DNA of 64,000 nt from Cryptomeria japonica (Eukaryota > Streptophyta > Pinopsida > Cupressales > Cupressaceae), in assembly GCF_030272615.1 (NCBI RefSeq), contig NC_081414.1, positions 55,203,636-55,267,635 of the forward strand, given 5' to 3'. Below, piece by piece: positions 46,133 to 58,154 of this stretch; positions within the stretch are counted from its first letter, which is position 1; each line of letters opens with the position of its first letter. The notes under the pieces are model-generated. The model was not told where the DNA came from, made no database searches, and saw only the letters and a list, made by a program, of their open reading frames with translations. Made by a program: the position numbers and the translations under genes.

Positions 46133-49100
46133 ATGGCACCCTGAAGAGAATTCAGAGGGAAGGTTGATTATCAGGAGAGAGCCATTTCTGATGATTTTCT
46201 AGAGAAATTAACTCAGTCCACTAATAGTTCAGCTAAAATAAAGGAATTGGTGCCTAATTCTCCCAACCTGAGAGTTGGCGATGGTTTATATGATAAAGGA
46301 ACTGGTTGAGAGATGCTCAGATAGGAATGGAAGGCCTGGGACTCTTCAAAGTGGGGTTGAATCAGGAAAATTCCCCTGCTCTAAGAAATAGCATATGGGA
46401 GCTAGATGTTGGGAAGCTTATAGTTCCCAGGGTTTTCATGGACATAGACTTTCTAACCCAAATTGCAAACAATTATGATCCCAATACCAAGATTGTGAGG
46501 AATGTAAATGGTGGGTCTCTAATTCAAATAATTGATGATGAGATCAGGAGAGTTTTTTGACTTAGTGAGATGTCAAATTATTTGGATCCTATCAATTTTG
46601 AAATGTTGGTGAAGGTCTATGAGGCAAAGAGAGATCACCTCAAAAATAGCCCCTTCAAGGAATTATTTTCCAACATAGGAGGACTGATAATAGTAGGCCT
46701 GAGCACCATGGAACCTTTCTCCTTAAATTTATTTACTTTGAGGGATAAGGGAATGTATTGGTCCTTATGTCAAATTTTCTGGGAAGATGGAGAAACTACC
46801 ATGCCAACCCACTATATGCTCATGATAGCACAAATTTTGAACCCATCTCTAGCAGTGACTTTTGATTTTGTACCTTATCTCACTGATGCAATTCATGAGG
46901 GATTGATAGGGATAAAGAATACTAAGTTAGATAGACCTTTTGGATGGTATTCTCTCCTCATGCACATGTTTTTATTCAAAGGTACTGAATATTTTGCTAA
47001 TTAAATATACTTGCTCAAGGAAAAGGATGGAGAGGAGATGCTTGTTCAGTTGTGGAGCAAAATTTTGTCTTGGGTTCGAGAAAACACAAGTTACTTAAAG
47101 TTTGATAGATGTTTTGCATCTAGGCTTAGAAACCTTGTGTGCCTACAAAACCCTAGGATTCGTAAATCTCTCCTTGCATTCCTTAGGCCTAAAGAATTTG
47201 CTAAAGACATCAAAATTGTACAGAACTCGGGTGATATATATTTGTACCTAGTTTCCACCGTGTTTAGAGTTTATGGCTTTAGAGGAACTCCATATCTGCT
47301 GCCCTATCAAGTCCCTTTGAATATAGGAATTGCTAAGTTCTTGAGACAAATTGGAGGCCTGCAGGAAGTAGAATTGACTAATAAGGGGAAGGGAACCATT
47401 TTCCCAACTGTTACCCTGACACATGACTTTGTAATCACCAAGGGTGGTTGGACACATTTTGATGATTTCTTTTAGCCATGTAGGTTATCTACTACAGTGG
47501 CAAGGTTTGTTGATCTAGAGGATTTTTTTAACAGTATGTTTAAGAAGAGGGCCATATGTATAGGTAAGGCCCACTAGTTTCACTTCCCTCGGGATTTAAT
47601 AAGAAATGAGTTCAATTTAGATGAGCAAGAAGTAAGGAAGGAAAAGTAGATAGCCTTCAAGAAAACCTTGGATTTCATTCACCATTTTGATAGCGGTTAT
47701 GATCCCTTGGTTAGCTTTCTTCCTTTTCCAGAAAAGATCAATTTTTTGGTAGTTTATTTTGAGGATTTAATGCAAACCTTGAAGGAGAAGAATGAGGTTG
47801 TGATGAAAGCTAAATCATGAAAATGATAAACTAGTTTTAGCCAAGCTTTCCTATGCCAAGGTGATTCCCCTAGGTGAATATGTAATGCATAAAAGGTCAA
47901 AATATAGTGTACTAATACCGATAAGAGGTGAGTCTTCTACTTCAAAAGGAAAAAGGGCAATAGAAGATGTGGTTGAGGTGCAAGATTCCCCTAAAAGGAA
48001 GCGGGTAGGGAAGGAAGTGTAGACAAGTGAGCTTTTGGAGACTTCCCAATCCTCAATACATGTAGGAGTTGAGAAAGGTGCAATAGAGCAACTGTTGCAA
48101 TTAGGAAGGCTTGGGGAAATTGCTTACACATATGTAGAGTTGCAAGAAGGAATGTAAGAGGAACCAACAAGTCCCCAAATGGACTTGACTATAGAGGAAT
48201 TTAGAGGTAAAGAACTAGACCCTGTCATTAAGCAGGCTAGTGAGGAGTTTCTAGAAGATGATAGTTTTGTCAAACCATGATCCTTTTTGTAGTTTATTTG
48301 GAGAAAAAATATAGGAAAATTCAAGGCAAGATTTGAGAAGAGGAAAAATGAATGTCCTCAAAAAGATACGTCTGCGGTTGAGGCAGATGTAAAGCAAGAA
48401 ATGTTGATAGAATTTGAGACCATTAACCTAGAGCAAGGAAGGAAGATGATTGTAGAAGTTGGATTTTTTATTCTCCTTGAATGGGACATAGTAGATGCAT
48501 TAATTATTGAAGCAATAATGAAGGAAACAAAGCCCCAGGAGGGAGTGACCTATAGTAATGATCATGTTGCCTTAGTCATGTGATCATTAAGAAGGGAGGA
48601 GAGAAAAAAGAGGAAAGACTCCCTAGAGGCCAACTAGTTTGGAGGCATGATTGTAAAGAGAGTGAAGGATACAAAGGTGGTGGAGGATGGCAATACAATT
48701 TTGGAATTCACAAAATTCAATATGGCTATAGCTGAGAAAGAGGCCAAGGAAAAGGTTGATCTCCAAGTAAAGTTGGAGTTAATCCTAAAAGCCTATAATG
48801 AGGCTAAAATTGATATAGCTCAAAAGGATATTACAATTGCAAAATTGAAGGATCAAATAGCAGGGCAACATTAGAAAGGTGAATCTTCTACATTGATGAT
48901 TGCCTCCTCTCTAGCCAAATCTCCATCTACTATTCTAATCATTGAGTTTCCCCCTTCCCCTATGACTCCCAGTTTCCAATATACTGAGACTATCTGGGAT
49001 GAAATGGAAAAGTTGAAGCAGGCTCATGCCATGTTTGCAAGTAAATATGAGGAGAAGATCAGGGGCATAATTTTGAAGTTTACTAACATAGTTGAGGCTT

Positions 49101-49696
49101 CTATTGTGTATATATATATGAGAAGAGTTTTGAGCATGTTGACTTCTTTAGAGGAGGACAAGGCTATTCTGGAGCCGATTTTGAATAAATGGATGGCTAG
49201 GGAGGTGGATTTGGAACTTATGTGCTCATCCCATGAAGAGGTAGATGCTGAGGCCACTATTAAATCCACTTGAGAGTCGGTAAAAGACATGTCTAGGTTG
49301 GTAGAGGGAAGAGTTGGTCTAGAAAGAAAAGAAAACCTATATAGAAAGGAGTATGCTGACTAGAAGTTTGAATTATTTACTAGGGGTTTTATTGGCACTA
49401 ACAAGTTGAAAGATGAAGAGGTGTGGCTTGGTGAGTTAGGCCATAAATTATCACAGTGGATAAATAATGTCATCAATTCAGATGATACATCTTTATTCAT
49501 TCAAACAATTGAGGAAATTGAAAAGATAAAGTCACATTATGGTTTTCAGGAAACTAAAGTTAAGTGGTTAAGGAACACATGGAAAATTTTAAATAAGTTG
49601 AAGAAGAAAGTTGTTAGCTTCTCTTGGCCTAGTGATGACGTGTTCAAAGAATGGAAGGATAAATATGTGATGCAAGAAGTGGAGGCTCAAGAATAG
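46133..49696 (+). pseudogene. X3: fullest copy of ORF family X, about 1190 codons
   Basis: Starts at ATG 46133, supported by homology to X1, where this codon is ATT. The sequence can be followed to VEAQE-stop at 49696. An early TGA, about ten further stops and a frameshift near 47815 make it a pseudogene. Recognisable parts, by approximate residue: 60-130, MEGLGLFKVGLNQENSPALR and VFMDIDFLTQIANNYDPN; 220-285, THYMLMIAQILNPSLA and FGWYSLLMHMFLFKG; 320-440, LKFDRCFASRLRNLVCLQNP and GDIYLYLVSTVFRVYGFRG; 520-640, YFEDLMQTLKEK, then a basic KRKR-type segment. Residues 840-915 are a clear coiled coil (KFNMAIAEKEAKEKVDLQ onward), and 990-1180 are helical, with LGELGHKLSQWINNVIN. No enzyme motif, signal peptide or membrane segment is seen. 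Possible roles are structural or DNA-binding, but this is unknown. Confidence 0.7.
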
Positions 49697-51118
49697 TCAA
49701 TTGATGTTGCAGCATTGTAACAAACCTCAGGAAAGTTGGAAGTGGTTAGCTCTCGTAACTGTTTGTTTTAGGCTAATCAAAGTTTTGAAGAATTAAAGAC
49801 ACCTGGCACTCAACCTATGAATACTAAGAGGGTTTTTGGCCTTTATCTAGCTAGTTAACTAATTGGTTCTCCTCCTGTTTCTTTTAGTAAGAATTGTAAC
49901 CCTCTTTTGAGAGGGAATTATGGTTATAACAAAGTTTCTAGGAAAGTCTGAAGCTTGTTGCATCCATATCTCTATAAATGGATACCAAGACTTTTTTATA
50001 AAATCATCACAATACTTATGTAAGAAAACTCTGGCAAAATGTATTTAGGGTTTGTCTAGGTTTTGGAAAAATATTCTTGAGTTGCGTAGAATTTGATGGA
50101 AAGTATTAATATATAGACCGAATCATTTTAAGTCTTAATTTTTGTTGTCTTTATAATTGGCTACCAGTTTGATTAAATGATTTAGGATTGTTTAATTGAA
50201 TGATTTGCAAGGCAATTTACAAGAATGAGTTTAGGTTGTTCCCTCAAGGAGGGAAATTAAATATACTTTAACCCTTTTCGTTGGTAACTAGTCATTCTTA
50301 CTTGAATTCAATGACTAGATCTATGCACATGGTAAGAGTTTATGTATGTTAGGAATATGTAGATTTGGTTAAATAATTGTAATGGCACATATGTGAAATA
50401 TTTTCTATCAGTTCTTGCCCAATTCTGAGTGACTATGAAGCCCGAATAAGGCACTCGTATAGCTTGTGAAGGTTCATGATTTTCTTGATGATCAATGAAA
50501 ATGAATACAAGTCTTTCTTTTATGTCCAGTTATGTTTAAAGGTCCAGGGTTTGTAGGAGTTTACACTGGTCTTTTGTAAATTTTCAATTGCATAAAGTGA
50601 TCTCGGAGGTATACTCACCTAAGCTTAAGTTTAAGTTTGAAGTGAAGAAGGTTTTTATGTAAATTTTGTTAAATGTTGTCTTTGGTTTCTATTTCATGTT
50701 TTTTCTCTCCATAAGCGATAGAGGTTTGAGAATTATAATAGAGAAAACAAAACAATAAGAAATTGAGAACAAACAATACCTTTCATTTCATGTCTGTTAT
50801 TGTTTACCTTACCCATCTCATGCTCCAGTTAGGTTGAGGATCACTAAAGGATTTGCCATCCTTGAGCATTCTCCTTGTTGTTGAGTCAGCTTATGAGATT
50901 ATCTATTTTGTTTTAGTGAATCTTTAAGTGTGGTGTAGAGATCGAGAAATTCACTAAAGGGATTGCCCTCCCAGGTTTTGCATAGCCCAAAGCATAGAAG
51001 GACTTGCAGAATCATTGTCAATTGGTCCAATCCTCGTGATAATTTCCACAATTGAAGTTGGCTACTTCATAGAAATTGGATTGAGTGTATTGGTGTCTTT
51101 CAAAGCATAAAACCCAAT
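49697..51118 (+). other. downstream of X3, non-coding
   Basis: No gene. The first 570 bp are shared with the flank of X2, so they belong to the X unit. TATAAATGGATACC near 49974 is TATA-like. The rest has repeated CACTAAAGG-ATTTGCC and CACTAAAGGGATTGCC blocks (about 50850 and 50953). It ends where copia element D begins. Confidence 0.45.
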
Positions 51119-51199
51119 TTGGGCATCAACAACTACATCAATCCAGAATAAATAATAGCTCTGATAATGCATACCAGACTGATGCTAAATAGTATCAAT

Positions 51200-52860
51200 C
51201 AGGTTTGTATCAGAGGGGTAGAAACCCCTAATTTTTCTCTAAGGTACTCAAATGATTCTTTAAAAAAAGGTTTGGTGAAGATGTCCACAATCTGCTCTTT
51301 AGTGTTCATTTAAACCAATCTAACTTCACTTTCTTCCACCATTTCCTTCAAAAAGTTGTACTTGATAGATATGTGCTTTGTCTTAGAGTGAAATACTAGA
51401 TTCTTTGATATGTCTATAGCAGCAAAGTTATCACAGTAAATAACTATCTATCCATTGCAATGCACTTTTATGTCCTTCAACATTTCCTTCATCCATATAA
51501 CTTGTGTACAGTTAGTAGCAGCAACAACATACTCAACTTTAGTAGTAGATAAAGAAGTACATGACTATTTCTTAATAATCCATGAAATAAATTTCTTTCC
51601 AAGATAGAAAGCTCCACCGGAAGTACTCTATGGTTCAGAAACATCACCTACGCAATCTACATCTATATATGCATATGAAGTAAAGTCATCATCTTTAGGA
51701 TACCACAAACCATATTCATATGTTCCTTGTAAGTATCTATAAATCCTTTGCACCACACTCTCATAATTTTATCTAGGATCACTTTGATATCTTGGTGCAA
51801 TGCAAACTGCATTCATTATATCTAGTCTATTCTGAGTCAAATATAGTAGATCTTTAATCATAGACATGTATCTTGTAGGATTTACCAGTGAAGATTCATC
51901 TTTCTTTGACAATTTATCACTTGTAACCATATGAGTACTAACCAGTTTAGAATTTTCAAGACCAAATTTCTTCAACAACTCCCTAGCATACTTAATTTCA
52001 TAGATGAAAATACCTTTATCAATTTGAGCAATCTGCAAACCTAAGAAAAAATTCATTTCCCCTATCATAGACATTTCAAATTCATTCTCCATATTGTTAG
52101 AAAATTCCATGCACAACTTATCCTCACCTCCAAAAATGATGTTGTCAACAAAGACCTCAATAATCAGTATATCATCATTAGTGACTTTATAATATAGATT
52201 ACTATCAGCATTACCTTTAGTGAAACCAAGTTTCAAAAGATATTTGTCCAACCTTGCATACCAAGCTCTAGGTATTAGTTTCAATCCATATAAAGATTTC
52301 TTTAACCTGCAAACCATGTTTTTATCATCTAAAAGTGAAAAACCATCAGGTTGCTCAATATAAACTTCCTCATCAAGATCCCCATTCAGAAAAGCACACT
52401 TAACATCCATCTGATAAACCTTGTAGTTTTTATGTGCAACATAGGCAAGAAATAATCTTACAACTTCAATCCTAGCTACATGTTCAAAAGTTTCACCATA
52501 ATCAATTCCTTCCTTTTGAGAATATCCTTTACAAACCAGTCTAGCTTTATTGCTCACAACTTTTCCGACTTCATTTAGTTTATTCGTAAACACCCATTTA
52601 ATTCCAATAACATTTTTATTTTTAGGCCAGGGAACTAAAATCCATGGGTTATTCTTCTCTATCTGATCTAATTCTAATTTCATAGGTTTCATCCAACATT
52701 CATCTTTACATGCTTCAGTTACTGATACCAGTTCAATTTGAGATATTAAACATACATCATCAGCTGCCAATCTTCTTCTTGTCATTACTCCTTTGTTCTT
52801 ATCCCCAATGATCTGATCTTTTGAATGATTCAACCTTACATACCTAGGAGTCTTCTAATT
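51200..52860 (-). pseudogene. element D reverse transcriptase and RNase H
   Basis: 51769-52833 is open for 354 codons on the minus strand. It reads [60 protein letters not shown], and an active-site strand [11 protein letters not shown] in which the second Asp of the usual V-D-D has become Asn. RNase H pieces follow in broken frames at 51200-51760, ending with an IFTKPF motif near 51270. The Asn change alone should abolish polymerisation. Confidence 0.88.
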
Positions 52861-54240
52861 CTTTGTTCCTCTTCCCTGATCTTCAATTACTGTTGAATTT
52901 TTTGATACTACTAAAGTAACTAGTTTAGCATTTTGTTCTAGTAAAGGTGTTACCCATTCAGTTATGATCATTTTCACTGCTGGTTCTTGCTCATAAATTC
53001 TAATTTGACTTCTGTTCACCTCATCTAGCTTGACATTAGTGCTCTCCACAATTCTCTGCAATCTTTTGTTATAACATCTATATGCTTTGCATTCATTAGA
53101 ATAACTAGGAAATATTCCTTCATCACATCTAAGATCAAACTTGCCAATAAAATTATCTCTTGCTATAACATTTAATACCAAAGATTCTGAAGTACTTAAC
53201 TATAGGTGTATTTCCAAACCATAATTCATAAGGTGTCTTACATTTTTCTCCTTTGATATGAATTCTATTCAATCTATAAACTAATGTGCTCATTACTTCT
53301 CTCCAGCAGATATGAGATATACTAGCTACCATCATCATGGTTCTAGAAGCATCCAAGATAGTTTTGTTCTTCCTTTCGACAACTCCATTTTGCTAAAGTG
53401 TCAGGGAGCAGAAAATTGTCTCCTTATGCCATGCTTTATACAAAAGTTATTAAACTCATCGGAAGTGAATTCTCCACCATGATTTGACCTTATGCACTTA
53501 ATCTTCAATGTTGTCTTAGTTTCAACCTTAGCTTTAAAGATGTTAAAATTTTCAAAAGCCTCAGATTTCTCCCTTAGAAAAGTAACCCACATCATTCCAG
53601 AATAATCATCAATGATTAACATAAAATATCTATCTCCTTGAAATGTTTTTATTCTAGCAGGACCACATAAATCAGTATGAATAAGATCAAGAACATCATT
53701 AGATTTTTCTTGTACTCTTAAAAGAGGTTCTAACCCATTTTCCCATTTGGCATTCTTTACATACTAGATTATAGGGCTTCATAATCTTAGGTATATCTCT
53801 AACTGCCTTAGTTGAACTATTCTTTACCATGCAATCAAAATTCACATGACATAGCCTGTTGTGCCAAAGCCAACTCTCATCAATTTGTGCAATCAAACAT
53901 GTCTTCTCACCGGAATTCAAATGAAATATATTACCTTTTGTCTAAGTACCGGTTGCAATCTCCAATCCAGATCTATTAATGATCTTGCATTTTCCATCCT
54001 TAAATTGTAATTGAAATCCCTTATCCACCAATTATCCTACACTCAAAAGATTATGCCTTACACCTTCAACATAATAAACATTATCAGTATTGTGGTTACC
54101 ATTTAATAATATAGTTCCTCTTCCCTTGATCATGCATGTTTTGTCATCTCAAAATCTAATCGTATCACCATCAAATTCTTGCAAAGATAGAAACTTCCTT
54201 TTATCTCCAGTTATATGATGTGAACATCAACTGTCAATTA
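52855..54240 (-). pseudogene. element D protease and integrase
   Basis: Minus-strand fragments include a VIDS-stop-CSHH protease site near 54225, ESWLWHNRLCHVNFDCMVK near 53870 and VCKECQMGKWVRTSFK near 53760. Further on are MLIIDDYSGMMWVTFLREK near 53610, CIRSNHGGEFTSDEF near 53490 (second acidic position now Asn), and KTPYELWFGNTP near 53230. Several stops and frameshifts occur. Confidence 0.86.
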
Positions 54241-54469
54241 CCCATTCATCCTTATCTTCAATTTTAGCAGCAAGGGCCTTTTCTTTAAGTACATTCCCTT
54301 CTAGTTGTGGATCATCTTCCTTGATAGACAAGAACACCCATTCCTTTCCATTTCCGAAACCACTTGCACAGTCTTGTATCGGTTCATCATCAGAATTAGT
54401 CACACCATCCTCATCAGTAAAGTAACATGATTTATCTCTATTTCTTCAATACTTATTCTTGTTCTGATA

Positions 54470-55417
54470 TTTAGGGTTAGGCTTACAAGATCTTCTATCT
54501 CTTTCTTCAAATCTTAAATTCCTTTCAAGACATCTAGATGCAAAATGACCTATCTTATTACATGCAAAACATTTAAAGGGTGATTTTCCTTCATACTTAC
54601 TTCCTATCAGTCCTTTAGGTACTCTTCTAGCAAATAGGGTTTCAAGCTACTCAAATTCTTCATCTTCCCTCTTCATATCTTCCAATTCCTTTGCATACAA
54701 ATCTTTCCAATATTTTTTGCTAGTTGATGATGTAAATGCATGAAGAGAAGGTTCAGACTTCATAGCTCTAGAAGGTCCAAATTCTTCAATCTCAAAAGAA
54801 GATAATTTCCCAACCAAGGTATCCCTATTGACATAAGTATTTTCCATTGTTCCCAATTGATTAATTACAGTAGCCTTCATTTTATAAGCTGGTGGTAAAG
54901 CTCTTATAACTTTAGAAACTATTTCATCTTCACTGAGAGATCCACCACAACATTGAATTCCCATGACAATTTCATTTACCCTTTCCATAAATGCAGTAAT
55001 CCTTTCATCTTCTTCCATATTCAAATTTTCATCTCACCTGGTAACCATTAAGTTTATCAATCTTAATAGTAGGGTCACCTTCATTAAGAGTCTTCAACTT
55101 GTCCTATATAGCTTTTGTTGTTGATTTGTCAATGAATTCCATTATTTGCTAATGAGAAAGTGCACACAAGAGTGCTTCTTTAGCTCTACAATTATTCTCA
55201 AGCTCCTTATCCAAGTTTGTTGGAGGAGGATTTCTAGATGTTGGATTAAAGGGGTTACACCATTCTCAGTGATGTCCCAGATTTCCTTACCAAGACATCT
55301 CACATGAGTCTCCATTTGAATCTTCCATACTCTGTAATTTGTTCCATCAAGCCTAGGAATTTCTCTCCAGAAGATAGCTACAGATGAACTAGATGAACTT
55401 GAACTATTAGATGTCAT
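54470..55417 (-). pseudogene. element D copia Gag
   Basis: Starts at 55417 (MTSNSSSSSSSSVAIFWREI) with LDGTNYRVWKIQMETHVRCL. After frameshifts it is open at 54647-55024 (MNMEEDERITAFMERVNEIV, FEIEEFGPSRAMK). The zinc knuckle region CFACNKIGHFASRC lies near 54560. Same plan as the gags of B and C. Confidence 0.85.
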
Positions 55418-55460
55418 AGGATCTTCCTCAAGTGGTTAAGCTTCTACAGTGAGGAACAGA

Positions 55461-55474
55461 GCTCTGATACCAAT
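55461..55474 (-). other. element D primer binding site
   Basis: ATTGGTATCAGAGC on the minus strand beside the 5' LTR. Confidence 0.87.
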
Positions 55475-55720
55475 TGTTAGATAGTTCAAATAGCCAAAGG
55501 ATAACTGAGATGAGAGGGGGGTGAATCGGTTGTCACTAGAGTATCAAAACCTTAAGCATTAAAAAGTTTAATACCGAAACCCATCAGATCAATACCAAAA
55601 TACATAAACCAATTACCAAAATAATAGATATATCAATTAAGTACAAGAAACAATTGGAGAAAAGATGCCATCTAGATGACACCAATATTTGTACGTGGAA
55701 AACCCTATATAGGGAAAAAC

Positions 55721-56624
55721 TATTGGCAATTGACACTCATTTTATTGGTTTCATATGTTGTCATTGATGGAAACATGTTCCACCTTCATTCTTTGGTTTG
55801 GTTATTCATCGACACTGGCACCGATAGGTATCTTCACTGGTAAGAAGGATTCTATGGGTAGCAACATTCAAGGCCAACATGACTTACAAATAGGGTACCG
55901 AAATAGTAAGATAACCTCATTGGGAGATCCAACAATCAACAATTCATTTTGATACTTATGTATATATGGATTAAGCCAACATGTATATTCATTTTGTAAT
56001 TTCTTTGTAAGCCGACATGAGTCATGAAAGATTGTAAGGCTATATAGGTTAGTTGATTAGATCATTTTGTGATATGAGAGATATGATAGGATATGATGGA
56101 TATAATTATAATAAGAGGAATTTTGATGTTGTGAGTAATGTGAAGATTATGTAAGAGGTTATTCTTGTAAGGGTTTACGGTTTTTTAGAACTAGAACAAT
56201 CAGAGCTTGAACCATAACTCAATCAGGAATAGAAAATGCATTAAATGAGTTCAATCTTATGTTTTATTATTCAAAGTGACTGTAGTCAGTGAGACTCCTT
56301 TATGTTGAGTAGTGTGCTCTAGGCTATAAGACTTTTTGCATGCACAGGCCCCCATATTATGTAATATCTTTTCATATGGCTAGTGGATTGATATTGTGGG
56401 TCACAAATCCCACCATTGTTTTTCCTCTTTGAGGTTTTCCACATATAAATTATCTATGTTATGGTGTTAATTTTTGTGATTCATTCATTGGTTGCTTTAC
56501 TTCTTTCAATTACATATGTAACAGTTTACCGATTGGTGAATGCATGTTATAATAAGGTAAAAATTGAACATTCCAGTAGAACACTAATTCAACCCCCCCC
56601 TCTCAGTGTTCTTGGATTCCAACA
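55721..56624 (+). repeat. element E 5' LTR
   Basis: 904 bp. It ends with a C-tract, CTCTCAGTGTTC and GGATTCCAACA, the same terminal plan as the LTR of A read on its own strand. The start has mutated from TGTTGG to TATTGG. Confidence 0.86.
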
Positions 56625-56639
56625 ATTGGTATCAGAGCC
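56625..56639 (+). other. element E primer binding site
   Basis: ATTGGTATCAGAGCC immediately after the 5' LTR; matches the initiator-Met tRNA site. Confidence 0.88.
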
Positions 56640-56692
56640 TTGTGCCTTGGAGGAAGTCTAACAGTTTGAGGGAGATCCTGAATCCGGAATCC

Positions 56693-57786
56693 ATGGATAT
56701 GAGTATGGAGAAGCAACTTGAGGTAGCACTTGAAGTTATAAGATGAATTGAATTCTGCCAAGGAATTCATTCTTATCCTACAAGAGAGTTTGTCATCTTT
56801 TCAAGCTAGGAGGAAGGAACTTTTGCAAAATTAGGATAATCAAGAGAAAGTCACCCTTAATCAAAAATTTCAGAAGTTGAGTCAGGAGAACATGGTCATG
56901 AGGAATGAAATGCAAGCCCTAAATATGAGGATATCAAAGGAGATGGAAGACCAAAAGATAAATGAAGAAAACCTTGGGAGATCTTTGAAAGCTGAAAGAT
57001 AGATATGAAGAATGCATCTAGTTGGCTCATGAAAATTATATGTTGAGAACATAGTTAGTACAATCCCAAAACAATGAACAAGAACTTGAAAGACAAATGA
57101 AAATATTAAGAGATGATCTGGCTATTGCAAGTGATTACAAGGACAAATTCAAGGTTAGTTCAACACAACTTGATGAATTATTGAAAAGCCAAAGACAAAA
57201 TGGAGATTTCAATGGACTTGGCTTTGAACAAGGTCAACTCCGGTACTACAAAAGAAGATCAAAACCAGAAGACACCGGTAAGGAGGCTTAATGCTTACAA
57301 ATTTAATGGTATATGCTTTGTTTATAATGAATTCAGTCACATGGCTAGGCAATATAGAAATAGAATAAATCAAAACTATAATTCTACTCCTGGTCAATTT
57401 TCTAAATGCAATAAGTATGGTCATAAGAAAATTTTTGTAGAATGAATGTAAAATGTCATGCATGTGGAAACTTTAGACATATGGCTAATTAATGCAGGTC
57501 AAGCAATTATACAGGTTATAGAAAAGCAATTTGAAAAAACAATGTTACATGTTATGCATGCAACAAGATTGGACACATAGCTAAGTTATGTAGAAGCAAA
57601 AATCCACTGGTTAGGAATGGTGGATCAAATGATAAACGGAAAGAAAAAGTCAATGAAATATGGCAAGACCATATCAAAAAATGGGTGAAAAAGTTATATG
57701 ATCAATCAGTAGATGGGAATGCTCTGGTTACTCAACCAACAAAGGAGGTTGCTCCTTCACCAACAGGAAGTTCATCTAGTAATTGA
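56693..57786 (+). pseudogene. element E ORF1: Gag-like coiled coil plus zinc knuckles
   Basis: Homologue of element A ORF1. It starts at ATG 56693 (MDMSMEKQLEVALE) and has several stops and frameshifts. A coiled-coil part (RKELLQN onward, KEMEDQKINEENLGRSLK) leads to LNAYKFNGICFVYNEFSHMA, CHACGNFRHMAN and CYACNKIGHIAKLC. The last keeps a full C-X2-C-X4-H-X4-C knuckle. It ends SPTGSSSSN-stop. Role as for element A: RNA binding and perhaps particle assembly, by inference. Confidence 0.72.
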
Positions 57787-58154
57787 GGCAGATGCCATAG
57801 GTGTAGGAAAAAATCATGAAAATATTGCATAAGCCTCGGGAAGGAGTTATGGAAGATGTTCCAAGCATTGGAAAAGGTTTATCCAGTATGGAGATGTTAG
57901 ACTGAGATATAGTATGTTCCACTGAAAGTCATTCATATCAATGATGAATTGGGGTTTCTTAAAGGATAAAATGTTGAATCCACTTAATTTTTTATCACCT
58001 TGCATTCAAAGTGATTAAGAGTGATATAGAGTGAGTCTAAGGTGATTCAGTACAATCAGATATCTTCTTCAGTGATTCCGCTAGTGATCGAAAGAGTTCT
58101 CTAGGGTTTCACCTGAAACAATTTCTCAGGGACTTAATGAAATCATTTTTTATC

